Below are positions 1-11,344 of a stretch of 64,000 bases of DNA, in pieces. The stretch covers positions 17,848,205 through 17,912,204 of the forward strand of contig OX291558.1 of NCBI GenBank assembly GCA_946406115.1, written 5' to 3'. The notes under the pieces are model-generated. The model saw only the letters and a program-made list of their open reading frames with translations, was not told where the DNA came from and ran no database searches. The translations under genes were made by a program, and so were the position numbers. Source of the stretch: Apoda limacodes. Lineage: Eukaryota > Arthropoda > Insecta > Lepidoptera > Limacodidae. Every line of letters starts with the position of its first letter. Positions within the stretch are counted from its first letter, which is position 1.

Positions 1-1499
1 CATTCAGTTTAAAAATACTTGATTAATGCAAGAAATGCATAATACATTTGAAAAAAAATATCCCCCTTGTGCGATCCTTATCTTTTAGTTGCTGAGAAAA
101 ACGATTTACTTTTAATAGCTACTAAATCATCACCATTGGCTATACACCTTTACTTTTTTAAATCAAACAAAATTATACAAAGTAGAAGTGAATAACTCCC
201 TTAAATATCAATATAATGACATCCCTTAAGGAGGCACTGAAACGAGTGGGCAGAAAATTCATTGATGTAATTACTTGTCAGGTCTCGACTCGATAATAGA
301 TCGTTTACACTACTTAAGGGACTTCGAGAAAAGCTGCGTTTTGTTTACGGCATTAAGAGCTATAACTATGACATCTTGCTGTTCGACAAATGTTAACAAA
401 CAATATGGTCGTTCACTATTTTGATAGCGCATGCACTGCACTATCCTATAGTTCTTTACTGTGTGTCGAGCATCTGCAGCCAATGCGTTGAATGCGGACC
501 GGAATTGACGCCATAGTCAACATAGAACGCATTAATTTTTGGGTTCCGTTCCGTTCCGTTCCAGCGTCTTACCAGCCAGCGTTCCACTGCAAAGAACTGT
601 CGCTGAGAGGGTTCTGTAGAGTGCTCAAAACTGCGGGCTGGAACAGCGCAAACGTTCAATAAGGTGGTAATTGAAGAAACGGAGGGTCCTCAACCACTGG
701 AAGGTATGCGGCGTTTCCAGTCCGTATTAGTGAGTAATTGTAGTAGTATCCCGTCCATCTCATGGCATTCCTATGTGTGCCTATTACATCTGCGCGAGAC
801 ACCAGTAAGACGGAGTAGATAGGGCAGGAGTGTAGGACTTCGCAGTCTAGGATGTGTAGTGGGAGGGATAGAGCCGACCGGTCCCAGCACCCTTTAGCCA
901 GCAGGATGACAAATATATACCAGTGTGAATATATACAAGAAGGGAAAAATGACTGCTTTGCCGTTTGTGGTCTGCGTGCTGGCTTCTAAAACTCTTCTGC
1001 GTTCTGATTATCCTTTGATGGTATTCATTTGCACCAGCTTATTCGGTTTATACCTGTATAGCTTTAGTAGTTTCCAATTAGCATTACAATTCTTGTTCCT
1101 TTGTTGCTTGACTGGCGTTTCAACTTGTGCATTTTGTTGTCTTGTAATGGTGTTCAGTTTGCGTCGTTAATAAGGCATTTTCGATTTATTTCCGTTATCA
1201 GTAGGTTAGGCATAAATTTAAATATTCAATGAATGATTTTTTTTCTGTAGCAGTGTTCCAACACTTGTGTTTTATTTTCTCCCAGTGGCAGTGTTTATTT
1301 TCAGGGTCTGGTTCCCTAGGCTTCGGTTACTATTCTTAAATATACCTACCTAAGTACTCGTACTTCGTGAATGGACATAGCCAAAGCAAAAAATGGTTTC
1401 CATGTTTTGTTTTCTTTACTTCAGCAGAGACCTAACAATTTTGTTTTTTGATTGTTTCTTTGCAGTTTGTGGTTTCCTTTATCTATCCTCCTATTTTTA
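1..1499. other. Left flank, no gene recognised
   Basis: I see no open frame with recognisable protein similarity here. Around 541-566 there is a short run of repeated GTTCC units. A stretch near 780-905 is somewhat GC-richer and could be an old repeat tail. The small open frames (for example 925-1170) have hydrophobic, low-complexity translations and no supporting homology, so I treat them as chance frames. Confidence 0.5.
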
Positions 1500-2010
1500 G
1501 TTAGGTTGTGTCCAAAAAGTGTTTATAGGCGTGAATAGCAGATAGACTCCGCAGAAGTGTCGAAGATTCGTAGGAGATTGTAGGCGGTTGCAGTAGCGGT
1601 GGATGAGCGTGATTGGCTTTTCTGTCCTCGGGATGAATGGCTCGTCGGTGGTGACACGTCCTTGCTCGGATAGCTTGATTTAGCGTCTAGATTGCTAACA
1701 CGCAATACACACACACACACATAAAATAAAACACGTGCGGTGGAGCAGTATTAAGTGTATTCGAAAATTAGTGGAGCGGTGCGGTGGCGGAGGCACTGTA
1801 TTTTACAAATATCTATATTATTACACGCGCGTGCGTCTTGTGTTGCCTGTCGTCTTCGGCGAGCTCGGTAAGGTTGGTGATGTATGCAGCGGGCGGTTTG
1901 CCAGCGGTGAGCAGCCTTGGAAGGCCTTTCCGTTGAAGGTGTCTTCAATAGGGTCATATAGTCAGGTAAAGCACCGTTTAAATATGTCGGTTATTACGTC
2001 CGGTCGGTAG
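1500..2010 (+). other. GC-richer exon-like stretch, possible 5' UTR or first exon
   Basis: Within AT-rich surroundings this segment is GC-richer. It holds an AC microsatellite (about 1706-1721) and several sequences resembling splice donors, such as the one at about 1964 (AGTCAGGTAAAG). An open frame runs 1735-2010 but its translation resembles nothing I know. It could be the 5' exon or promoter region of a host gene lying outside the window, or an unidentified repeat. The evidence is compositional only. Confidence 0.2.
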
Positions 2011-2159
2011 TCGGGTGTAGGGGATTTATACATTTACATAGAAAATATTAATGAACACAGGTACTTTTCTCATGCGTACCGAAGTAATCATTGCCTGGGT
2101 TTTTATTAGGTTAAGCTTCAATTTAATAATTGAATGTAGTGATTTCTTTCTTCTGTACC

Positions 2160-2212
2160 TGCTTACCATGAGGCGGACCGTTAGCTTGTCTGCCCCCTTT
2201 ATAAAAAAGGGT
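2160..2212 (+). repeat. 3'-tail relic of the 14.9-kb CR1/Jockey-group LINE
   Basis: The sequence TACCATGAGGCGGACCGTTA and the following AGCTTGTCTGCC parallel the 3' untranslated end of the LINE at 16087-16141. Only the tail is present, as expected of a heavily 5'-truncated non-LTR insertion. Confidence 0.6.
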
Positions 2213-2619
2213 ATACCAACAATTGCTTTTTTTAAAACTATTCGCGCTGTTTGGTTTCGGTGTTGTTGTCATAACTTTACTGTTCTTAGGTATACCTAAG
2301 CAGTACATAAACTGAGATAGTAGTTTCATTCTTTTAAAGCAGAATTTCAACGTTTGGGTTTTTTTTAAAGATCCTTAATAGGCAGTTTTTCGTTTTTCTT
2401 GCCCTCTTCGCATAATCTCCGTTACTTTTAATATAAACGTATATTTAGCACATTTCGCATTTATGCACTGTAAGGTAACTTTCTACTTAAACTTAACTTA
2501 ACTAAAAGAGAGTTTATTTAAATTTTATTTAAGCTTTTTGTATAAAAATTACTCAAAATAGAAGAAAACTTCTATTAAAACAACGTTTTAAGAACCAGCC
2601 CTCCTGGCATTTCAATAGT

Positions 2620-3000
2620 TAACAGACATGTAGGTTTGAATTTTGTATATACTAGGATTCATTCATTGTCCTTTTCTATTATTCTGCTCTTAACTTATCT
2701 TCAAAATCATTTTTTTTAATTAAATTAGGTTTTTACAAACAGTTTTGAATCGTCAAAGTTATGAAATACTATAGTTTTACTTGGTTCCGACTTAATTGAT
2801 CTTATCTAATACTCGTATTCTTTTTGTATCATCATATGATGTGATACTCAAAATTGATACTTTATTAAGATTTTATTGAAATCCGACTTCATTTTCCTTT
2901 TCCATTATTTTGTTCCTAACTTATATTTCTCTGCCTATTTTCTTAGTTACTACTTAATTGATCTTATTTAATACTCTTTTTATTAATGTTATCATGTTAT
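2620..3000. repeat. Diverged internal duplication in AT-rich arm sequence
   Basis: Two related blocks sit one after the other. CATTGTCCTTTTCTATTATT (about 2666) resembles CATTTTCCTTTTCCATTATT (about 2889). Each is followed by ACTTAATTGATCTTAT and a run of T-rich sequence. The part near 2735-2765 resembles the 3' end of the LINE family at 46.2 kb. The mirror image lies in the right arm (about 13650-14030). Confidence 0.55.
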
Positions 3001-3028
3001 AATGCTTATAATAGATACTTATATAGAC

Positions 3029-3300
3029 TCCCTCGCAGCCTAGTCGGTAGTGTGATGGACTGCCGTGCAGAGGGTGTGGGTTCGATTCCCGCACTGGACA
3101 AACACACACTTATGTGTTAAACATTTGAGTTTGTCTAGAGTCTGGACTTATGTATGATGTGTATGTATTTATAAAAAAAGTAATATATATGTATTTATTT
3201 CCGTTGTCTGGTACTCATAACAAAAGCTTTGCTTACTTTGGGGCTAGACGGCGCTGTGTGTAATGTCCAAAAATATTTATTATTATTTATTAAGATTATA
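3029..3300 (+). mobile_element. tRNA-derived SINE, left-arm copy
   Basis: The head looks like a tRNA-derived RNA polymerase III promoter: an A-box-like TAGTCGGTAGTG near 3041 and a B-box GGGTTCGATTCC near 3079. A body follows, ending in a tail with GTTGTCTGGTACTCATAAC, CTTTGCTTACTTTGGGGC and TCCAAAAATATTTATTATT. The tail recurs at 40870-40985 and partly at 19361-19490, so this is a dispersed family and not a tRNA gene. It also occupies the matching place in the right arm, so it was present before the inversion or was spread by gene conversion. Confidence 0.75.
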
Positions 3301-3870
3301 TTTTGGCTTCCCGTTAAAACACCCAAAATGAAGTTGATTGTAGTTTTAACGACGTATTTAGGTCGAGCCCTTAATGATGGGCTTAAACCTTTGAGCTCAA
3401 CGATATTTTATTATTTGTTAGGCATGTAGGTGTACGTGTCTTGTTCTTACTTAATTGTTTTTATCTAATATTTCTGTTTGCTTAGTTTTTCCGTCGGCTT
3501 CGTGCTTCGTTAAAGGCTTAAGTAGGCCCCCAATGTGCATTAACATTTCTATTTATGAGCGTTAAGATGATGATGTTGATCTCAAATAGAGTTCATTTTT
3601 CTGTGGTAATAATATCTTTTAAATTGAAGGACATCTTAGAGTAAAATTCGGAAATTAGTTTATTACAATTGTATCACATGAGCAATAGAAATTCTATTAC
3701 ATTAATTCACTACCTTTAAAGTTACTATATGTCATAAGTGATGATACCGCTACTAGATTATAAGGAGTAAAGATTAAAAATTAGAGGGTCTGGACTTATT
3801 TTTGTTAAAGGGATGTTTTTAAAGATATCTGAAAACAATAACAGTAATTTTGTAGTAAAATAATGTGTCA

Positions 3871-4502
3871 AGATATGTTTATGTTCTGTAGTTTGAAACT
3901 TGGTAAAGCACTGTGGAATCATTTTAAGAATCAAGATATGTTTATGTTCTGTAGTTTGAAACTAGGTAAAGTACTGTGGAATCATTTTAAGAATCAAGAT
4001 ATGTTTATGTTCTGTAGTTTGAAACTTGGTAAAGCACTGTGGAATCATTTTAAGAATCAAGATATGTTTATGTTCTGTAGTTTGAAACTTGGTAAAGCAC
4101 TGTGGAATCATTTTAAGAATCAAGATATGTTTATGTTCTGTAGTTTGAAACTTGGTAAAGCACTGTGGAATCATTTTAAGAATCAAGATATGTTTATGTT
4201 CTGTAGTTTGAAACTTGGTAAAGCACTGTGAAATCATTTTAAGAATCAAGATATGTTTATGTTCTGTAGTTTGAAACTTGGTAAAGCACTGTGGAATCAT
4301 TTTAAGAATCAAGATATGTTTATGTTCTGTAGTTTGAAACTTGGTAAAGCACTGTGGAATCATTTTAAGAATCAAGATATGTTTATGTTCTGTAGTTTGA
4401 AACTTGGTAAAGCACTGTGGAATCATTTTAAGAATCAAGATATGTTTATGTTCTGTAGTTTGAAACTTGGTAAAGCACTGTGGAATCATTTTAAGAATCA
4501 AG
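3871..4502. repeat. 63-bp tandem array, left arm, about 10 units
   Basis: The unit begins GATATGTTTATGTTCTGTAG and is 63 bp long, exactly 21 codons, so it leaves long open frames on both strands that are repeats of a 21-residue string. Unit 2 has an ACTAGGTAAAGTACTG variant (about 3961). Unit 6 has a G-to-A change near 4231 that creates a stop in the plus frame. Both variant units have the same rank in the right-arm array. I regard it as a satellite-like array and not as a gene. Confidence 0.95.
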
Positions 4503-4514
4503 CAGAGAACTGCA

Positions 4515-5045
4515 CGCTAGGGCGCCGCATAAACCCCCCCTCGCCTAAAAAAAAGCTCTTTCCTGCTTTGTACGACTCGCGCTTGACCACTCTCAATACA
4601 TCGTTGGTTCTGGCGCACTACCCTCCAACCCCAACCCCTCGCCTAAAAACTTTTCTGCCCCCCGCACGACTCGCGCTTGACCACTCTCAAAACCACCCCT
4701 ATGTCTGGGGTGTGGCGACTCGCGCTTGACCACTCTCAAAACCACCCCTGTGTCTGGGGTGTGGCGACTCGCGCTTGACCACTCTCAAAACATCGTTGGT
4801 TCTGGCTCACTACCCTCCAACCCCAACCCCCCGCCTAAAAACTTTTCAGCCCCGCACGACTCGCGCTTGACCACTCTCAAAACCACCCCTGTGTCTGGGG
4901 TGTGGCGACTCGCGCTTGACCACTCTCAAAACCACCCCTGTGTCTGGGGCTATGTCGACTCACGCAACCAACCCCTGTGTCTGGGGCTATGTCGACTCAC
5001 GCTTGACCAAAACTACTGCGTGACGTCACAGTGGCTCCTGTGTAT
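4515..5045 (+). repeat. GC-rich minisatellite block, left arm
   Basis: Blocks of CGACTCGCGCTTGACCACTC followed by CAAAACCACCCCTGTGTCTG alternate with CATCGTTGGTTCTGGC and CCTCCAACCCCAACCCC blocks. The composition is strikingly C-rich against the AT-rich surroundings. The nested periods are about 50 bp and about 137 bp. Open frames across it simply follow the repeat. Its match in the right arm is 11345-12010. Confidence 0.85.
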
Positions 5046-5375
5046 AACTTGTCTCTAGTTTTGTTATGTAATTACATCATTATCGTAATGGGTTATCATG
5101 TTTTTCCCCGTTCATAATAAAGTTATTCCTATTTAATTACAATGATGTTGGTGGTGACATTCCAAAAACTAGTCCCCCGAGGGTGTATCTCAAGATTTTA
5201 GGGGTGTGTCCACTCACGCTTTACAAAAACAACCTGGAGACGTGTCGGTTCACGCTTGATATGACTTGACATGTTATACCTACAGAAAATCTTCAATTCA
5301 AGTCGGTCGAAGTTTAAAGAGAAAAGCTGATAATAGTGTTAAAGATTTACAACTAGCATTGACGTCATCATGATG

Positions 5376-7684
5376 TGTCAAATATGTGATTTACAGGTTA
5401 AGCAAAGATTCTATGCTCAGCACTTACGATCTAAGAAACACAAATAGAAATGTCTTATTCTTAATCATAATTTACTTTATGTGTCTGTTATATCACTCGT
5501 GAAGTATTTATAGCATCAATTGAAGAATCAATACTATTTTATTATTCATGCAGATTTTGATCAGGAAACAAAAGATTTAAAAAATTCTTTTGAATTTTTA
5601 AATTTGACTATTAGGAATTGGATAAAAAATGGTGAATTAGAAAATTATTCAGAACCTTTAAGTGATGACATTAAAAATAAAATGTGTAATGACACATAGT
5701 GATTTAGAAAAAAAAGAAAATGTAGACCTTAAAAAAAAAAAAAAAAACAGTTTTTAGAAATGCATGTTAATAAGTTTAATCCCTTACGGGGATCTTCGTA
5801 TATTCGTAAAAAAGAACGATCAACAATGTTTTAAGAGGACTATATCCTGCAAATACACATTCCGATAGGGTATCATCATACTTGAGGCATTAAAATAAAC
5901 TAACGTTTAATAATATTCAGTTCCCAATCAAATTATCTGATATACCCAAGGTAGAAAAACAAAATGACATTAGCATTAATATGTTTGAATTAGAGTTTAA
6001 CAAAGAAAAAAAAAACTTTACAAAATGTTCTAATTAATTACAAATTAACTTATTATTTTTAAACAACGGTTGAAATGGTCATTATTGTATTTATCACGCT
6101 TGGTAAATAAACAAATAACAAATTGAAATGACACTATTCATATCTGGGCCGGTTGCCGTAACTATTTTTAATCTAAAGTTAATTTAATTAATCACCAGAA
6201 ACATGAATGTGCTCAAATTTTTACTGAATTACTAGGAATTCATAAAAAAGAAAAATATTGGTTTAATAGGGAAACAAATAATGATGAAATCTATTTTGAT
6301 AAATTTCAAAGAATATTAAAATTACATTTTATAATATATGCAGACTTTGTAGCTCATTTAAAACCCTCCTATTGTCACCTATTGTGTCCCTGATCCATCG
6401 AAGTCATGTACGTAAACAATACATGAACATGTAGTTTGTTCTTATGGATAATATATAAAATGTTCATATGATGATAAACTGTCTATATACAGAACATACT
6501 CAGAGCCTAATTGTACAAAAATGTTTATGGAAAGCATTAACAAAGATATTAGCAATATACATAGGATAAATTGTTTTCAAAAATGTCCACTTTCTTTAAC
6601 TAATGAAGAGAAGGAATCTATAAGAAAATCGCAATTATGTTATATTAGGTGATGAAATCACAGTAGACTATGACTGGAATACTAGTAATTTTAGAGGTGT
6701 TAGTCACGAATTATTTAGTAGCACAAAGTATCGTGTTCCATTTTTCATTCCTATTCTATTTCACAATCTAAACAATTATGATGCTCATTTTATTGTTCAT
6801 GCTTTGAATTTTAAAGATTGAGAAATAAAAATAATTCCGCAAAATAAGTAAAAATATAATTCATTCTCATGTAAACCTAATATGTCGTATAGTTCATTTG
6901 CGGTTTTTAGATTATTTTTAATTTATGATCTACTAGAGTTTAGATATATAGAATATTATATAAAGACCAATTTGCAGAATTAAGAAATCAATTACAAACG
7001 AATTTTAATAAACTTATTAGGAAAGGTGTTTTTCTTCATGAATTTGTTAATTCTTATGAGTCCTTAAAAATTACATCTCTTCCAAATCAAGACGCTTTCT
7101 TTAACTCTTTAATACCAGTGTATCAAATTATAATTATAAACATGCTCAAAACGATGTCAGCCCAATTTAAATGTAAAAATATGTTGGAATATTCCAATCT
7201 ATATTTAAGAACTTATGTAATGCTACTCACTGATATTTCTGATAACTTTAGAATTTTTATATCTAATGTGATATAATTGTAATTATTTATTTTCTTCTTT
7301 TTACACTAAGCTGTACACCTATCTATAATATATTTTTGCCACGGAAAATGAGCTCTATTTTAAAATTAACCTGTAACCTTAAGTACCCTGAACATTTACA
7401 TGATCTTAATTCAGATTTACCTTTATGCCCTGAAAAACATTGAAAACGATTACAGTAAGGATAAAAAATTAGTATCAAAGTTTTATAATAAAACTAAAAT
7501 ATAATTTACTATAGAAATCTCAAACAATGTTTACAACTTACTATGAAGTTAATTAGGGTTCATAGAGTTTTACAGTTTAAGCATAGTCCTTAGTTGAAAT
7601 ATATATAGATTTAAATACACAAGTAAGAACTACAGCTAAAAGTGACTGAAAAAGATTTTTATAAATAATACATTCTTTGGTAAG
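5376..7684 (+). pseudogene. Decayed Polinton/Maverick-type protein-primed DNA polymerase B, left copy
   Basis: Conceptual translation across several frames gives a consistent N-to-C series of family B polymerase landmarks. A C2H2-like finger lies at 5376-5444 (CxxC, then H and H, ending KKHK). An IQFPIKLSDIPK-like block lies near 5920. An ExoI-like YADF (6337-6348) has V where Glu is expected. An ExoII-like FHNLNNYDAHF lies at 6759-6791, and EYSNLYLRTYVMLLTD at 7189-7236. YPEHLHDLNSDLPLCPE (7384-7434), YRNLKQCL (7510 onward) and NNTFFGK (7664-7684) follow. Stops, frameshifts and an insert of roughly 170 bp (about 6020-6190) break it, and the C-terminal palm is missing. Known relatives replicate Polintons, adintoviruses and bidnaviruses; which of these this came from is not decidable here. 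No integrase, capsid or protease is seen. Confidence 0.85.
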
Positions 7685-8708
7685 TCTGTAGACTCTCGAA
7701 ATACTTCACCATTGTAATACGCAAGTTTCGTTTTATTAAAGTTTAATTATAAAGTAACCATAAATGTTATCATTAGGATAGTCTGAAGTATCGAAAAAAA
7801 AATCTAAGTCAGATTTTACATCATTATAAAAATTATCTGTAAATACATATTAAACGAAGCTACCCGTATCAGGGTATTATAACTTGACACTATTATCTTA
7901 TTTTTTTGTGCATGGTATAATAATGAAAGTTATACATCAAAATTTTTATATTTCCAATATACAAAATCGTAACAAGTATTTCGAGAGTCCTACAGAATTC
8001 TCAAAAAATTAATAAAACTTGTTGTAGACTTATAATTGCTTGAAGTAATTGCCGAATCTAAAGATTTCAAAAAAGTGAGACAAAAAAAAGAGATTTATTT
8101 GGAGAACTAAATAATAACAATTATATCACATTAGATATAACAAATTCTAAAGTTATCAGAAATATCAGTGAGTATCATTACATAAGTTCTTAAATATAGA
8201 TTGGAATATTCCAACATATTTTTACATTTAAATTGAGCTGACATAACAAATTCATGAAGAAAAACACCTTTCCTAATAAGTTTATTAAAATTCGTTTGTA
8301 ATTGATTTCTTATTTCTGCAAATTGGTCTTTATATAATATTCTATATATCTAAACTCTAGTAGATCATAAATTAAAAATAATCTAAAAACCGCAAATGAA
8401 CTATACGACATATTAGGTTTATTTGAGAATGAAATATATTTTTACTTATTTTGCGGAATTATTTTTATTTCTCAATCTTTAAAGTAATTGCCGAATCTAA
8501 AGTTTTCAAGAAAAGTGTGACAAAAAAAAAAGAGATTTATTTGGAGAACTAAACAAATTTTTTTTAATTTTTTGTGTAAAATAGTATGTTTCACACTTCG
8601 AATTCTGCACGTGAACTATTTACATTTGTGATACATAGACACGACTTATAATTCTCCAAATAAATATCTTTTTTTCACAAATACACGTTTTTCAACATAT
8701 TCCATATT
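7685..8708. other. Spacer (loop) of the giant palindrome
   Basis: About 1 kb lies between the arms and is mostly single-copy relative to them. On the minus strand it carries the palm end of the right polymerase copy. It also holds a duplicate of part of the right arm (8107-8483). GACTCTCGAAATACTT at 7691-7706 is matched in reverse at 7975-7990. This suggests that the inverted repeat once ran further and that the left copy lost the polymerase segment between FGK and this point. Confidence 0.8.
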
Positions 8709-11016
8709 TTACCAAAGAATGTATTATTTAAAAAAATCTTTTTCAGTCACTTTTAGCTGTAGTTCTTACTTGTGTATTTAAATCTATATATATTTCAACT
8801 AAGGACTATGCTTAAACTGTAAAACTCTATGAACCCTAATTAACTTCATAGTAAGTTGTAAACATTGTTTGAGATTTCTATAGTAAATTATATTTTAGTT
8901 TTATTATAAAACTTTGATACTAATTTCTTATCTTTACTGTAATCGTTTACAATGTTTTTCAGGGCATAAAGGTAAATCTGAATTAAGATCATGTAAATGT
9001 TCAGGGTACTTAAGGTTACAGGTTAATTTTAAAATAGAGCTCATTTTCCGTGGCAAAAATATATTATAGATAGGTGTACAGCTTAGTGTAAAAAGAAGAA
9101 AATAAATAATTACAATTATATCACATTAGATATAAAAATTCTAAAGTTATCAGAAATATCAGTGAGTAGCATTACATAAGTTCTTAAATATAGATTGGAA
9201 TATTCCAACATATTTTTACATTTAAATTGGGCTGACATCGTTTTGAGCATGTTTATAATTATAATTTGATACACTGGTATTAAAGAGTTAAAGAAAGCGT
9301 CTTGATTTGGAAGAGATGTAATTTTTAAGGACTCATAAGAATTAACAAATTCATGAAGAAAAACACCTTTCCTAATAAGTTTATTAAAATTCGTTTGTAA
9401 TTGATTTCTTAATTCTGCAAATTGGTCTTTATATAATATTCTATATATCTAAACTCTAGTAGATCATAAATTAAAAATAATCTAAAAACCGCAAATGAAC
9501 TATACGACATATTAGGTTTACATGAGAATGAATTATATTTTTACTTATTTTGCGGAATTATTTTTATTTCTCAATCTTTAAAATTCAAAGCATGAACAAT
9601 AAAATGAGCATCATAATTGTTTAGATTGTGAAATAGAATAGGAATGAAAAATGGAACACGATACTTTGTGCTACTAAATAATTCGTGACTAACACCTCTA
9701 AAATTACTAGTATTCCAGTCATAGTCTACTGTGATTTCATCACCTAATATAACATAATTGCGATTTTCTTATAGATTCCTTCTCTTCATTAGTTAAAGAA
9801 AGTGGACATTTTTGAAAACAATTTATCCTATGTATATTGCTAATATCTTTGTTAATGCTTTCCATAAACATTTTTGTACAATTAGGCTCTGAGTATGTTC
9901 TGTATATAGACAGTTTATCATCATATGAACATTTTATATATTATCCATAAGAACAAACTACATGTTCATGTATTGTTTACTTACATGACTTCGATGGATC
10001 AGGGACACAATAGGTGACAATAGGAGGGTTTTAAATGAGCTACAAAGTCTGCATATATTATAAAATGTAATTTTAATATTCTTTGAAATTTATCAAAATA
10101 GATTTCATCATTATTTGTTTCCCTATTAAACCAATATTTTTCTTTTTTATGAATTCCTAGTAATTCAGTAAAAATTTGAGCACATTCATGTTTCTGGTGA
10201 TTAATTAAATTAACTTTAGATTAAAAATAGTTACGGCAACCGGCCCAGATATGAATAGTGTCATTTCAATTTGTTATTTGTTTATTTACCAAGCGTGATA
10301 AATACAATAATGAACATTTCAACCGTTGTTTAAAAATAATAAGTTAATTTGTAATTAATTAGAACATTTTGTAAAGTTTTTTTTTTCTTTGTTAAACTCT
10401 AATTCAAACATATTAATGCTAATGTCATTTTGTTTTTCTACCTTGGGTATATCAGATAATTTGATTGGGAACTGAATATTATTAAACGTTAGTTTATTTT
10501 AATGCCTCAAGTATGATGATACCCTATCGGAATGTGTATTTGCAGGATATAGTCCTCTTAAAACATTGTTGATCGTTCTTTTTTACGAATATACGAAGAT
10601 CCCCGTAAGGGATTAAACTTATTAACATGCATTTCTAAAAACTGTTTTTTTTTTTTTTTTAAGGTCTACATTTTCTTTTTTTTCTAAATCACTATGTGTC
10701 ATTACACATTTTATTTTTAATGTCATCACTTAAAGGTTCTGAATAATTTTCTAATTCACCATTTTTTATCCAATTCCTAATAGTCAAATTTAAAAATTCA
10801 AAAGAATTTTTTAAATCTTTTGTTTCCTGATCAAAATCTGCATGAATAATAAAATAGTATTGATTCTTCAATTGATGCTATAAATACTTCACGAGTGATA
10901 TAACAGACACATAAAGTAAATTATGATTAAGAATAAGACATTTCTATTTGTGTTTCTTAGATCGTAAGTGCTGAGCATAGAATCTTCGCTTAACCTGTAA
11001 ATCACATATTTGACAC
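7765..11016 (-). pseudogene. Decayed Polinton/Maverick-type DNA polymerase B, right copy, reaching motif C
   Basis: Reading from 11016 downwards, this repeats the finger, ExoI-like (about 10043-10060), ExoII-like and later landmarks of the left copy, passes FGK near 8709 and enters the spacer. There the palm remains as MYNFHY (about 7930), a degenerate motif C read as YPDTGS (about 7859-7879; the usual form is YxDTDS) and DTSDYPNDN (about 7765-7791). Several stops and frameshifts occur. A second copy of its own exonuclease region is inserted between FGK and the palm (8107-8483). It is therefore longer than the left copy and also dead. Family assignment rests on the ordered motifs; the host element (Polinton, adintovirus-like or bidnavirus-like) is unresolved. 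Confidence 0.82.
8039..8556. repeat. Internal duplication flanked by about 70-bp direct repeats
   Basis: 8107-8483 is a direct copy of right-arm sequence 9105-9583 lacking about 110 bp (the part corresponding to about 9241-9345). It is bracketed by two near-identical stretches running from ATTGCCGAATCTAAAG to GGAGAACTAAA (about 8047-8110 and 8486-8555). The layout looks like insertion of an arm-derived piece with a long target duplication, or a template-switch event. Confidence 0.75.
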
Positions 11017-11344
11017 ATCATGATGACGTCAATGCTAGTTGTAAATCTTTAACACTATTATCAGCTTTTCTCTTTAAACTTCGACCGACTTGAATTGAAG
11101 ATTTTCTGTAGGTATAACATGTCAAGTCATATCAAGCGTGAACCGACACGTCTCCAGGTTGTTTTTGTAAAGCGTGAGTGGACACACCCCTAAAATCTTG
11201 AGATACACCCTCGGGGGACTAGTTTTTGGAATGTCACCACCAACATCATTGTAATTAAATAGGAATAACTTTATTATGAACGGGGAAAAACATGATAACC
11301 CATTACGATAATGATGTAATTACATAACAAAACTAGAGACAAGT

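Larger units (their letters stand above)
2429..7684 (+). repeat. Left arm of giant inverted repeat
   Basis: This arm of about 5.26 kb is matched in reverse complement by 8709-14218. The outer limit is where TAATATAAACG (2429) meets its complement ending at 14218. The inner limit is the polymerase motif NNTFFGK, coded at 7664-7684. From outside in, it contains AT-rich sequence with a LINE 3' relic, a SINE, a 63-bp array, a GC-rich minisatellite and a broken PolB. Small differences from the other arm show that it is not an exact copy: an indel of about 8 bp near 2590, scattered substitutions, two fewer 63-bp units and one fewer GC-rich block. I see no target-site duplication at the outer edges. 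Confidence 0.93.

Noticed and set aside
2429..2440. Polinton terminal inverted repeat with 6-bp target duplication at the arm ends
   Set aside because: The bases next to 2429 and 14218 do not repeat, and the arms start with LINE- and SINE-containing sequence, so these are not element ends.
3029..3105. Functional tRNA gene
   Set aside because: A- and B-box-like motifs are present, but the sequence does not fold into a clear cloverleaf by eye, and it continues into a tail found elsewhere as a repeat. SINE is the better reading.
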